From NCBI GenBank assembly GCA_009841635.1, contig VXLJ01000025.1, forward strand, positions 30,224 through 94,223: a DNA stretch of 64,000 bases. Direction: 5' to 3'. The position numbers and the translations under genes were made by a program. The notes under the pieces are model-generated. The model did no database searches. It saw only the letters and a program-made list of their open reading frames with translations, and had not been told where the DNA came from. Positions within the stretch are counted from its first letter, which is position 1; every line of letters starts with the position of its first letter. This DNA comes from Gammaproteobacteria bacterium. GTDB taxonomy: Bacteria; Pseudomonadota; Gammaproteobacteria; Pseudomonadales; Azotimanducaceae. Shown here in pieces: positions 34,431-42,896 of the stretch.

Positions 34431-35167
34431 TGGCGAATTTGCCAGTTGTCTACTGGCAGCCTGGATGAACCAGCTGTCTAAGGGTTAAAGAATTCCTCTC
34501 GACTCGTGCGGTTGAGTTTGAATCTGCGAACATTCGCGCTGATGAGGCGCGCTTAGCTGAACTGCACGAACTCGGATTCGATACGGTGCCTGTCGTAGCA
34601 GTAAGCGATCGTGCGGTGCACGGCGTCGACCTGCAGCAAGTAGCTGCGCTCGTAGGCCTCCACGAGAGCTTTGACCCACAGCTCGCGCCACAAGAGCTCA
34701 AGCATCGTCAAGGAAAGCTATTGACTTGGTTGGACGCCGTAATCGACACACTGCCAAGTGATACATTCGACATTCCAATACCCGGACGCGATCGCACAGT
34801 TTGGACCCTTATTGAGCACGTGTGCGAAATTGGCCAGGTCTATCGGCGCGTTGCAACTCAACAAGCAGTTTTCGACAGCGCGGCGGCCGAGGCGGAGGTA
34901 AACCAGCGGCACAACCGTCATGAATTGCAATCAGCTATCGCTTCATTACAAGCAGCTTTAATCGCAGAAAACGAAAACTATGCGCGAGTCATTGAGACCT
35001 ATTTCGGCGAAGCATCGCTGCATGTCGTGCTGGAACGTTGCACATGGCATATTGCGCAACACTTACGACAGTTAGAAAGCTTGCTTGAACCCGAAGGCAT
35101 CGACCTACCACCGCTCGATAGCAGTTACTTTAAAAGTTTGCCGTTGCCAGCTGCGGTATGGGATTGA
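34430..35167 (+). CDS. Glutaredoxin-DinB fusion with in-frame TGA at the CxxC position (candidate selenoprotein)
   Basis: Read through one TGA, this is a 245-aa protein. Residues 1-80 are glutaredoxin-like: VVYWQPG, then TGA at codon 13 (34466-34468), then TSCLRVKEFL, later ELGFDTVPVVAVSDRAVHG with the cis-Pro. Related proteins read PGCTSC there, so TGA replaces the first redox Cys and U-T-S-C would result. Residues about 85-245 form a DinB-like four-helix domain (RTVWTLIEHVCEIGQVYRRV, CTWHIAQHLRQLESLL). The ATG overlaps the VOC stop (TAATG), which supports this start. Without recoding, only the part from GTG 34586 or later would be made. I find no strong SECIS: a 6-bp stem at 34498-34516 has its loop 35 bases after the TGA, and two weaker hairpins lie nearer. 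Confidence 0.75.
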
Positions 35168-35174
35168 GGCCGTG

Positions 35175-35594
35175 GTGGACAAGCGTGAGCGACGACTCGG
35201 CGCGAAAAAGTTCGTGTTGCTGCACCACAGTAACTGCTATCGTGACTCATTCCATTATCGAATTGATGCAGATGGCACGTTGGTCCATCTCACACCAGAC
35301 GATGTGCGTTCACAACATCCCAACGCCATAGGCGTGCAGCTGATTGGCAATTTCGATCACGAATCAGTCAAACCCGTTCAAATTCAAGCGTTAAAGCGCT
35401 TACTCCTTGAACTGAAGCTACGCTACCCCGCCGTGGAGCTCGGCGGTCACAGGCAAGTTCGTGGCGACAAAACGACAACTTGCCCAGGCCGACGGTTTCC
35501 GATGCGCGCATTGCATGAATGGGCGGCGTCCAACCTCTTGGATGAACGAGATGACGTATTACGCGATGTCATTGAATCGCAATACCGACCTTAA
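35175..35594 (+). CDS. N-acetylmuramoyl-L-alanine amidase-like (PGRP/T7-lysozyme fold) protein
   Basis: This small amidase_2/PGRP-type protein is about 139 aa, close to T7 lysozyme (151 aa). Zinc ligands appear as H17 (FVLLHHS), the His of GGHRQVRGDK and the Cys of TTTCPG. Tyr28 (HYRID) and the Lys before TTTC could be the catalytic pair. There is no signal peptide, so a cytoplasmic role such as muropeptide recycling, or another amide substrate, is as likely as wall lysis. The frame is open from 35085, but GTG 35175 has GAGG 5 bases upstream; GTG 35172 is also possible. It follows the DinB gene by 7 bases within the operon. Confidence 0.8.
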   Translation: MDKRERRLGAKKFVLLHHSNCYRDSFHYRIDADGTLVHLTPDDVRSQHPNAIGVQLIGNFDHESVKPVQIQALKRLLLELKLRYPAVELGGHRQVRGDKTTTCPGRRFPMRALHEWAASNLLDERDDVLRDVIESQYRP

Positions 35595-35638
35595 ACGGTA
35601 AACTAGCAAGCCACCATTACTCAGTCGTTCGAATACGT

Positions 35639-36535
35639 ATGGATATTGCTGCTCAAGGCGCTCAGCCGCATCTCGACAGTCTCATGCAAGACCTCGAAAA
35701 GTACGACCTGCTCAAACACGCAGTTGAGCTTGATGCGTACGGCTTAACGGTCATACCGCCTGAAAAAATGGGCGTCGACAAAGCCTGGGTCACGCGGCTT
35801 CGCGATGCGATTTTGCGCACATGCGAAAAGCGCAACGATATAGAAATCGGTGCGCCCGAAGACGCTTCACCAGACGATGTCAAGAAGTCATTTCTTAACT
35901 CCTGGTACTTGCTTCAAGAAGACGAGGTTTTTGTCGAAGCGGCCTTGAATCCTCAAGTGCTAACCATCGCGCGCTGGTTATGTGGGCAAAGCACCGTGCT
36001 CGCTGGACATACTTGGATTATCAAACCTGAAACGAAGCATGGTTTAGGCCTGCACAGCGACGCCCATGGCATTCCCCCGGGCGGCGGTCATATCGCACAC
36101 GTGGCGAATCTTTCGTGGCTATGCACGGACTACGCTTCTGCAGATGACGGTCCAACGGTATTCGTGCCAGGGAGCCATCGTTACGGCCGTGCGACGTTGC
36201 CTCATGAATCTAAGCTCGATGAAACGCCGTACCCAGTCGTGCCATTGCATGGCGAAGCCGGCTCGCTCGCAGTTTGGCATGGTGCGACTTGGCATGGTTC
36301 GCATCCACGAAAAAATCCTGGTCTGCGAGTCACATTGGTGCAGGTGTTTATGCGCATGCATATGCGCCCCATTCACCACTGGCAACGCGAGGAAATCAGT
36401 AGCAACTTACTTAGCAAATACCCGGAGCTAGAGCGTGTGCTTGGGCTCGAATCCCTCTATCCATACAAAGAACACAACCAGCACCCAGAACGGGTCGGTC
36501 CATTTATGCAAACTGGCACGGATCCTTTCGCTTAA
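35639..36535 (+). CDS. Phytanoyl-CoA dioxygenase (PhyH) family protein
   Basis: This 298-aa Fe(II)/2-oxoglutarate oxygenase has metal ligands H139-S-D141 (GLHSDAHG) and H219 (ATWHGSH), and R230 as the 2-oxoglutarate anchor. The family landmark FVPGSHRYGR lies between. H214 in a first WHG copy (WHGATWHGS) is a near duplicate of the metal His. The gene sits in the same predicted transcript as 2-hydroxyacyl-CoA lyase, 44 bases after the amidase gene. In peroxisomes PhyH makes 2-hydroxyphytanoyl-CoA, which HACL1 then cleaves; this pairing is the strongest clue to its role here. Confidence 0.9.
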   Translation: MDIAAQGAQPHLDSLMQDLEKYDLLKHAVELDAYGLTVIPPEKMGVDKAWVTRLRDAILRTCEKRNDIEIGAPEDASPDDVKKSFLNSWYLLQEDEVFVEAALNPQVLTIARWLCGQSTVLAGHTWIIKPETKHGLGLHSDAHGIPPGGGHIAHVANLSWLCTDYASADDGPTVFVPGSHRYGRATLPHESKLDETPYPVVPLHGEAGSLAVWHGATWHGSHPRKNPGLRVTLVQVFMRMHMRPIHHWQREEISSNLLSKYPELERVLGLESLYPYKEHNQHPERVGPFMQTGTDPFA

Positions 36536-36562
36536 TCCAATCGGCTACTGAAGAGAACCATT

Positions 36563-37450
36563 GTGCCAACCGAAGTCAGAGATTCACGCTTAAACGACAT
36601 CGTTGAACCGAACGTCGAATTGGAAGTTCTAGGCGAAAACTTTGGGTTTACGGAAGGACCTATTTGGCACCCTCAGGATAAACACCTGACCTTCTCTGAT
36701 ATCCCTTCAAATCGCATGCATCGCTGGTCCGCAGCAAATGGTTTGAGCGTATATCGAGAACCGAGCCAGTATGCCAATGGCAATACCTACGACAAGCAGG
36801 GTCGAATCCTCACGTGCGAACATGGCACCAGCCGGGTTGTTCGCCAAGAAGCGGATGGTTCGCTAAATATCCTCGCAAGTCATTGGGACGGCAAGGAGTT
36901 GAACAGTCCCAACGACATTGTGGTGCATAGCAACGGCGATATCTTCTTCACCGACCCAACCTTCGGCCGCTCTGACGCGTCAGGGATTGAACGGCCGCTT
37001 GAGTTAGATATCACGGGCGTGTACAAGATTGACGCTCATTCTGGTCAACTACAGTTATTACGAAGCGACTTTACCCAACCCAATGGCCTCGCCTTTACGC
37101 AAGACGAACAGCATCTCTACGTGGCGGACACGCCGCAAATGCACATTCGAAAGTTCGCAGTTGATGAAGACGGCTCTTTATCAGGTGGGGAGATCTTCGC
37201 ACACGAAACCGGCCAAGGGGCCGGTGCGCCGGACGGGCTAAAGGTTGATTCGCTGGGCAATGTGTACTGTTGTGGACCGGGCGGTGTACAGGTGTTTTTC
37301 TCTGATGGCACATGTTTAGGCGTTATTCAAACGCCAGCATTCTGCGCAAACTTCACCTGGGGTGGGGACGATCTTTTAACCTTTTTTCTGACTTCATCCA
37401 ACCACTTGTATCGCATCCCCGTCAAGGTTCCCGGGGTTGCGCTTTTTTAA
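36563..37450 (+). CDS. SMP-30/gluconolactonase family (LRE) protein
   Basis: This 295-aa six-bladed beta-propeller lactonase has the family Glu in FTEGPIWHP (metal ligand), the Asn of NGNTYDKQGRILTCEHGTSR, the central SPNDIVVHSNGDIFFTDPTFG and the final-blade GAPDGLKVDSLGNVY with metal Asp. Such enzymes hydrolyse sugar lactones or related esters using calcium or zinc. The start is GTG, 27 bases after the PhyH stop. It is the last gene of the operon; an intrinsic terminator overlaps its final codons. Its role beside acyl-CoA enzymes is unclear, and a lactone intermediate is one possibility. Confidence 0.88.
   Translation: MPTEVRDSRLNDIVEPNVELEVLGENFGFTEGPIWHPQDKHLTFSDIPSNRMHRWSAANGLSVYREPSQYANGNTYDKQGRILTCEHGTSRVVRQEADGSLNILASHWDGKELNSPNDIVVHSNGDIFFTDPTFGRSDASGIERPLELDITGVYKIDAHSGQLQLLRSDFTQPNGLAFTQDEQHLYVADTPQMHIRKFAVDEDGSLSGGEIFAHETGQGAGAPDGLKVDSLGNVYCCGPGGVQVFFSDGTCLGVIQTPAFCANFTWGGDDLLTFFLTSSNHLYRIPVKVPGVALF
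37412..37448 (+). terminator. Intrinsic terminator overlapping the SMP-30 gene end
   Basis: CGCA-T-CCCCG (37412-37421) pairs with CGGGG-T-TGCG (37432-37441), giving nine pairs with one T-T mismatch and a 10-base loop. C and six T (37443-37448) follow. The hairpin codes for the last residues of the lactonase, and the T-run supplies the final Phe codon and the first base of the stop. Confidence 0.85.
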
Positions 37451-37500
37451 CGTTGGTGTGGGTCTAAACTACTAGGCATATAGATCTTTCGGGAATATTC

Positions 37501-37743
37501 ATGGCGGATCAGGTATCCAAAACCCTCGCGACCCTAGCTTGGATTCTCATCGGCGTCATAGGCGTTGTCGTTAGTGCTGGCCTCATTTACCTGCTTGCCA
37601 TCTTCTTCGCAGCAGCTATTTCCGTTTGGATTAAACTGCTCGTTTTCGTTGGTCTGACCGGCTTCGCTCTCTTAGTGATAGTGGTTATTCGAGACCGCGT
37701 CAAAGAAGCGAAAACCGACAAATACAAAGATATAGAGGTGTAA
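37501..37743 (+). CDS. Small two-helix membrane protein, 80 aa
   Basis: This 80-residue protein has two hydrophobic helices at about residues 10-38 and 42-62, followed by a charged tail RDRVKEAKTDKYKDIEV. It has no motif I recognise. It lies 2 bases before the YbjQ-family gene in the same direction, so the two are almost certainly cotranscribed. It may be a membrane anchor or partner for the YbjQ protein. The start ATG follows the terminator of the previous operon by about 50 bases. Confidence 0.75.
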   Translation: MADQVSKTLATLAWILIGVIGVVVSAGLIYLLAIFFAAAISVWIKLLVFVGLTGFALLVIVVIRDRVKEAKTDKYKDIEV

Positions 37744-37745
37744 AC

Positions 37746-38066
37746 ATGCTCGTTGTAACAAGCGATACCGTACCTGGTAAGCGGATCGTGAAAACCTTGG
37801 GTCTTGTACGCGGCAACACCGTACGTGCACGACACGTCGGTCACGACATTGTGGCTGGGCTGCGCAATATCGTTGGTGGTGAAATCAGTGAGTACGGCAA
37901 ACTAGTTGCTGAGAGTCGCGAGCAGAGTCTGGATCGAATGTGCCAAGAAGCTTCGAATATGGGCGCAAATGCCATCATCTGTGCACGCTTTGGCACGTCT
38001 GTTATGGCATCTTCAGCCGCTGAACTGCTAGCGTACGGCACCGCAGTGATCGTCGAAGACGAATAG
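37746..38066 (+). CDS. YbjQ/UPF0145 family protein
   Basis: This 106-aa protein matches the YbjQ (UPF0145) family, also called a heavy-metal-binding-domain family. It has the phrase GLVRGNTVRARHVGHDI, then LRNIVGGEISEYGKLVAESREQSLDRM and the C-terminal GANAIICARFGTSVM. Members form small oligomeric barrels; the biochemical role is not settled. It is coupled to the preceding two-helix membrane protein (2-base gap). Confidence 0.9.
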   Translation: MLVVTSDTVPGKRIVKTLGLVRGNTVRARHVGHDIVAGLRNIVGGEISEYGKLVAESREQSLDRMCQEASNMGANAIICARFGTSVMASSAAELLAYGTAVIVEDE

Positions 38067-38169
38067 CCGACAAAGTCACGTCGCAACGCTAACGTGTCCG
38101 CGCCGGCAATTTCAGCTCAAATAACTCACGGCGGCGAACTCGCGCATTGCCTGTAACGGCTTTCGCAGG

Positions 38170-39063
38170 CTAGGTAGATGGCTCTACCAATCGCCAAGTG
38201 ACACCGCAAATATCAAGCGATTCGAATTTCTTGGTTGCGCCAGGCACATTCCACAAATCTACACCGATCACGCCGCTGCGGCCGTCTGTACCTGGTTCTA
38301 CAAAACGCATGGTTTGTCCCGCAGCTAGCTGAAGCACGGCAGGCTGATCTTCGTCAATCCAACAACCTGCACCTAGACCTTGTTGCCAATGCTTGCAAAC
38401 CTCAGCTGGATCAATGCCTCGAGGTGCGATCTCTACCGCTGCAAAGCCGGTTGTGACGCCGCCATGTGGTCGCGCGTCGACATCTCTCTGCCAACTATTC
38501 CCCGCAGGGAAATAAGCGCCTTTGTTGCGAGGAAAACTTTCATGACCTGGCCAGTTTTCCTGAATTTCCGCCAACGTGCCGAAATCACTTGGATGAAACT
38601 GCACATTGATTCCAGCGACGAATCCATCACGCTTGGGTAGTGGCTCACCTACCACGTAACGGCGGGATTTCACCCCAGCGAATCCTGAGCCCGGTGAACC
38701 CGGACACTCGACGAGACCACCTGACACCATCCCGATGCCTTTTCCTTGTGCGGCCATTGATTGCGAAGCAATGGCCACGTCTGGGACCTGCACGATGGCC
38801 ATATAACCACAATCGCCGTTGCGTTCAAGCAACCTTGTCTGCGTTGTGGATGCTTCCCAGGCAAAATCGGAAGGACTCACCGTCTCAAGAAACGAGTCGC
38901 CTAAGCGAATATGGGTGTTCGTAAGTTCACCACCTGCCGCCATCCTTGGATCGCGGAAGACCACCTGAGCATCGAACGCTGCACACAGCAAATTAGAAGT
39001 CCACTCAAGATCGCGAGCTAGCAGACAAATTTGGCGAAGGCGTAAAAGGGAATTGACGGTCAC
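38170..39063 (-). CDS. VOC-family (glyoxalase-like) protein
   Basis: This 297-aa protein fits a two-module glyoxalase/bleomycin-resistance fold. The N-terminal module reads LRLRQICLLARDLEWTSNLL, then FLETVSPSDF with a Glu at the usual metal position. The C-terminal module reads GGVTTGFAAVEIAPRGIDPAEVCKHW and ends in GVIGVDLWN. The usual first metal His is replaced by Gln (RQIC), so it may not bind metal in the standard way. The start is GTG. Its neighbours do not indicate a pathway. Confidence 0.68.
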   Translation of the reverse strand: MTVNSLLRLRQICLLARDLEWTSNLLCAAFDAQVVFRDPRMAAGGELTNTHIRLGDSFLETVSPSDFAWEASTTQTRLLERNGDCGYMAIVQVPDVAIASQSMAAQGKGIGMVSGGLVECPGSPGSGFAGVKSRRYVVGEPLPKRDGFVAGINVQFHPSDFGTLAEIQENWPGHESFPRNKGAYFPAGNSWQRDVDARPHGGVTTGFAAVEIAPRGIDPAEVCKHWQQGLGAGCWIDEDQPAVLQLAAGQTMRFVEPGTDGRSGVIGVDLWNVPGATKKFESLDICGVTWRLVEPST

Positions 39064-39238
39064 TTAACTTCAGCGTTGCGCACGAGACGGCGAATCATAA
39101 ATTTGGTATTGGCCAGCGCTGGTTCGGCATGCAACCTTGTGGCTACAAACGAGCTTTGAGCTAACGCGTTGCGATAATCTACCAGCGGGACGACGACAAC
39201 CTCCCGCAAGCCGCAGAACTTCCGTTTTTAAGTCAAGG

Positions 39239-40762
39239 ATGACGTCGCTAGACGCCGCGCCGAAGCAACCAAGCAACAGCTCAACGGGTGAGACTTTCGC
39301 GGCCTTGGACTTGGGTTCTAACAGCTTCCATCTTCTCGTCGCGCGGGAACAAAACGGCACCATTCAAGTCGTCGATAAACACCGCGAAATGACGCGTTTA
39401 GCTGCGGGTTTAGAAGCCAATGGATTCCTTTCACAGACTTGCATCGATCTATCCCTCGCAAGTCTTCGTCGAATTGGCCAGCGTTTGCGTGGCATCCCCC
39501 CTCAAAACGTACGAATCGTCGGCACGAACGCATTGCGGCAAGCAGCTAATCGAGACGCTTTCATTAGCCAAGCCGAAGCCATTCTCAATCACAACATCGA
39601 AATCATCAGCGGCAGTGAAGAAGGTCGCTTAATTTACGCTGCTGTTGCCCAAACCATCGAAAGCAATGAGAAGCACAAGCTTGTCATCGACGTGGGCGGG
39701 GGTAGCACCGAATTCATTCTTGGCAATCGATTCGAACCACAAATGACTGAGAGCATCCATATTGGCTGCATTTCTATGTCAGAGCGCTGGTTCCATGGTG
39801 GCATGCTCACCGCAAATCGAATGGACAAAGCCATTCAAGACTCTCGTCGTGAGCTCGAGGTCATCGATCAAAACTATCGTGCGCACGGGTGGGATGTTGC
39901 TATTGGGACGAGCGGTACCGTCATCGCGATACAAAACGCCATTGCGAATTTCTCTCCTGAAGGCATCAATAAGCAAACCTTGAAGGAGCTAAGCCAACGG
40001 CTCATTTGCTTCGGTCACGTCGATCAGATCGATCCGAATTGGTGCGCCAGCAGGCGCGCGCCAACCTTGCCTGGCGGCATTGCGATTCTGCGCGGAATCT
40101 TCAGCAGCTTCAAACTCGATGCTCTCGAAGTGTCTACCGGTGCATTGCGCGAGGGACTCTTACTCGAACTCGTCGGCCGCGCCCACAACGAAGACATTCG
40201 CGAAAACTCGATCCAGGATTTATTGCCTCGCTTTCATATCGATGAAGCGCATGCAGCAAGAGTGGCAGCTACGGCCCTCACGCTATTCGATCAGGCTTTC
40301 CCAAACTTGAACAGCGATTTAGCCGCCGAACGGCAACTTCTACGTTGGGCAGCGTTATTACACGAACTAGGGATGAACATATCTCATATCGCGTATCACA
40401 AACATGGCGCGTATCTGTTGGAACATCTCGATATGCCTGGGTTTTCATTGACTGAGCAAACGCAACTAGGTTGGCTAGTCAGATCACATCGACGCCGCGT
40501 CCAAGTCGGTGCACTCATGCCACACAATCGGTCGCTAAATCATCTCTGCGTGTTGTTACGTCTCGCTGTCATGTTTAAACGCAATCGAGCTGACGACGCC
40601 TTGCCTAAACTCCGTTTGGCCGTGCGTGATCAAGCATGTGAGCTGTCCATCGATCGAGATTGGCTTAACGGCCACCCACTTACACGCATGGACCTTGAAC
40701 AAGAAGCACAGTATTTAGCAGAAGTTGGCCTTGAGCTCACGGTATCGGACACCGCTATTTAA
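39239..40762 (+). CDS. ppx: Exopolyphosphatase (Ppx/GppA family)
   Basis: This protein of about 507 aa is the size of E. coli Ppx. It shows the ASKHA phosphate motifs FAALDLGSNSFHLLVARE near residue 20 and LVIDVGGGSTEFILG near residue 150, plus EIISGSEEGRLIY with the catalytic Glu. The C-terminal HD-type helical part includes LHELGMNISHIAYHKHGAYLLEH. It removes terminal phosphate from polyphosphate (and may act on pppGpp). The frame is open from 39137; ATG 39239 gives the usual N-terminus. It runs tail to tail with ppk, 25 bases apart, so the making and breaking genes for polyphosphate are paired. Confidence 0.9.
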   Translation: MTSLDAAPKQPSNSSTGETFAALDLGSNSFHLLVAREQNGTIQVVDKHREMTRLAAGLEANGFLSQTCIDLSLASLRRIGQRLRGIPPQNVRIVGTNALRQAANRDAFISQAEAILNHNIEIISGSEEGRLIYAAVAQTIESNEKHKLVIDVGGGSTEFILGNRFEPQMTESIHIGCISMSERWFHGGMLTANRMDKAIQDSRRELEVIDQNYRAHGWDVAIGTSGTVIAIQNAIANFSPEGINKQTLKELSQRLICFGHVDQIDPNWCASRRAPTLPGGIAILRGIFSSFKLDALEVSTGALREGLLLELVGRAHNEDIRENSIQDLLPRFHIDEAHAARVAATALTLFDQAFPNLNSDLAAERQLLRWAALLHELGMNISHIAYHKHGAYLLEHLDMPGFSLTEQTQLGWLVRSHRRRVQVGALMPHNRSLNHLCVLLRLAVMFKRNRADDALPKLRLAVRDQACELSIDRDWLNGHPLTRMDLEQEAQYLAEVGLELTVSDTAI

Positions 40763-40787
40763 ACCAACTTGGGTTTCAAAGACTCAA

Positions 40788-42884
40788 TCAGCGGCGCATC
40801 AGGCGCAATAACGTTTCTTGTGCGTTGACCCGTGCTTCATCGTCTTGAACCGTCGCCAACGTGTAGCTGCCGTCCGATTGCATTTCCCAGGCCTGCGAGT
40901 TGTCTTTCAGATAAATCTCCAACCCATCCCGAAGAATGGTCTGCGCGAGTTTGGCGTCTCGAGCAGGGAATGCCAACTCCACACGATTGAATATATTGCG
41001 AGTCATCCAATCCGCACTCGACATAAAGAGTTGCGAATCGCCGTCGTTTTGAAAATAGAAGATTCTCGTATGTTCGAGAAAACGACCAACGATCGAGCGG
41101 ACGCGAATGTTTGCCGATACGCCTGGTATGCCTGGTCGCAAGCAGCAAATTCCACGTACGATCAAGTCAATTTCGACCCCTGCCTGCGATGCTCGATAGA
41201 GGGCTCGTATAACGCCAGGTTCTTCTAATGAGTTCATCTTGGCGATGAGTCGGCCAGCGCGCCCTTCTTTCACGTGCTGAATCTCGCGATTGATGAGCTC
41301 TACAAGCCGATCGTACAGTGAAAATGGCGATTGAATCACCTGCTGCAATGCACTTGGGTGAGCCTTCGACGTGAGCTGTTTGAACACCATCAAGACATCC
41401 TCCGTGATCGCAGGATCACAAGTCAGCATGCCGCAATCCGTGTATTGACGCGTTGTGCGAGGGTGGTAATTGCCAGTGCCTAAATGCGCATAGCGTTTGA
41501 GATGTTTACCTTCGCGTCGAATAATGAGCATCATCTTGGCGTGGGTCTTGTAGCCAACTAGACCGAACACCACTTGTACGCCAGCCTCCGTCAGGTGTTG
41601 CGCAAGTTCGATGTTCTCCGCTTCATCGAATCGAGCTCGCAACTCAATGGCCACCATGACTTCTTTGCCATTGTTCGAAGCATCGATCAGCGCTTTGACT
41701 ACCGCAGAATCCTGACCGGTTCGATAGAGCGTTTGGCGAATCGATATGACGTTTGGATCAATGGCTGCTTGACGGAGCAAATCAAGCACGGGAATGAACG
41801 ATTGATATGGATGATGCAGCAAAAGATCACCTTCACGAATCGCTTCGAACATGTCCGTGGCAGCTTGGATGCGTTTCGGCACGCCCGGTGAAAATGCCGG
41901 AAACTTCAACTCGGACTTATCGACCAAATCAGGCAGTTGGTTCAGTCGCATCAAGTTGACAGGACCAGTACAGAGATAGACGTCTTGGTCCGCAAGATCG
42001 AATTGATCCCGTAGATAGTTGACAACGTCACTAGGACATTCTTTTGCAATCTCAAGCCGGACAGTGTCACCAAATCGGCGGGTAGAGAGCTCCCCTTCAA
42101 CCGCCAACAAAAGGTCCGTGGCCTCTTCTTCGTCGACCAAAAGGTCGCTATCACGCGTGAATCGGAACTGATGGCACCCTTTTACGTCCATGCCTGCAAA
42201 GAGCTCCGCAACATTGGCGTGAATGACCGACGACAGTAATACGAAGTCGTATTCGTGGTACGCGATTTCCGGCGGCAGCTGTATGACCCGCGGTGATGAG
42301 CGCGGGGCTTGCACCACGGCTAGCTCAACGTTGCGTCCAAACGCATCCTTGCCATCTAGTCCAACGATGAAGTTAAGGCTCTTGTTGGTAACAGGAGGAA
42401 ATGGATGAGCAGGATCAAGACCGATTGGGTTCAAAATCGGCAGTAATTCATCGCGAAAGTACTTCTCAACCCACGCGGTTTGCGCAGCGTTCCACTCGCC
42501 GCGTTTTAGGAAGTAAATCTCTTGCTCACGCAGACGCGGAATCAGAATCTCGTTAAGTATTTCGTATTGTTCATCGACCAATTCATGTGAAACGCGGGCG
42601 ATTTCCGCCAGCTGTTCTTCCACCGTCATGCCGTCCGGGCCGCGTCGAAATTGACCGTATTTGCGGCGTTGCTGAAGACCGGCAACTCGGATTTCAAAAA
42701 ACTCGTCTAGATTGGAACTTGCGATGCAAACGAACCGCAAGCGTTCTAGCAACGGAAATTTCTCGTTGCGTGCTTGCTGGATTACGCGTCGATTGAACTC
42801 GAGTAGAGACAGCTCCCGATTAACGTAATACTTCGGATAATTGAGGTTGCGGGCAGGCGGCCGCGTGGGGTGAGCGATGTTCAT
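40788..42884 (-). CDS. ppk: Polyphosphate kinase 1
   Basis: This protein of about 698 aa is the size of Ppk1. The N-terminal domain starts YVNRELSLLEFNRRVIQQA and SSNLDEFFEIRVAGL. The catalytic region has IELRARFDEAENIELA, the phosphohistidine segment RYAHLGTGNYHPRTTRQYTD, and the later second His in FLEHTRIFYF. It polymerises ATP gamma-phosphate into polyphosphate reversibly. I start at ATG 42884 (MNIAHP); the longer frame to 42947 would run into the divergent cmoA gene, whose ATG is only 12 bases away. Confidence 0.95.
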   Translation of the reverse strand: MNIAHPTRPPARNLNYPKYYVNRELSLLEFNRRVIQQARNEKFPLLERLRFVCIASSNLDEFFEIRVAGLQQRRKYGQFRRGPDGMTVEEQLAEIARVSHELVDEQYEILNEILIPRLREQEIYFLKRGEWNAAQTAWVEKYFRDELLPILNPIGLDPAHPFPPVTNKSLNFIVGLDGKDAFGRNVELAVVQAPRSSPRVIQLPPEIAYHEYDFVLLSSVIHANVAELFAGMDVKGCHQFRFTRDSDLLVDEEEATDLLLAVEGELSTRRFGDTVRLEIAKECPSDVVNYLRDQFDLADQDVYLCTGPVNLMRLNQLPDLVDKSELKFPAFSPGVPKRIQAATDMFEAIREGDLLLHHPYQSFIPVLDLLRQAAIDPNVISIRQTLYRTGQDSAVVKALIDASNNGKEVMVAIELRARFDEAENIELAQHLTEAGVQVVFGLVGYKTHAKMMLIIRREGKHLKRYAHLGTGNYHPRTTRQYTDCGMLTCDPAITEDVLMVFKQLTSKAHPSALQQVIQSPFSLYDRLVELINREIQHVKEGRAGRLIAKMNSLEEPGVIRALYRASQAGVEIDLIVRGICCLRPGIPGVSANIRVRSIVGRFLEHTRIFYFQNDGDSQLFMSSADWMTRNIFNRVELAFPARDAKLAQTILRDGLEIYLKDNSQAWEMQSDGSYTLATVQDDEARVNAQETLLRLMRR

Positions 42885-42896
42885 TGCATTTCTATT

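Noticed and set aside
34457-34476. Bulged hairpin containing the TGA in its loop taken as a SECIS element
   Set aside because: Bacterial SECIS hairpins lie downstream of the UGA with the codon at or before the base of the stem. This one has the codon in the loop, so I do not count it as support.
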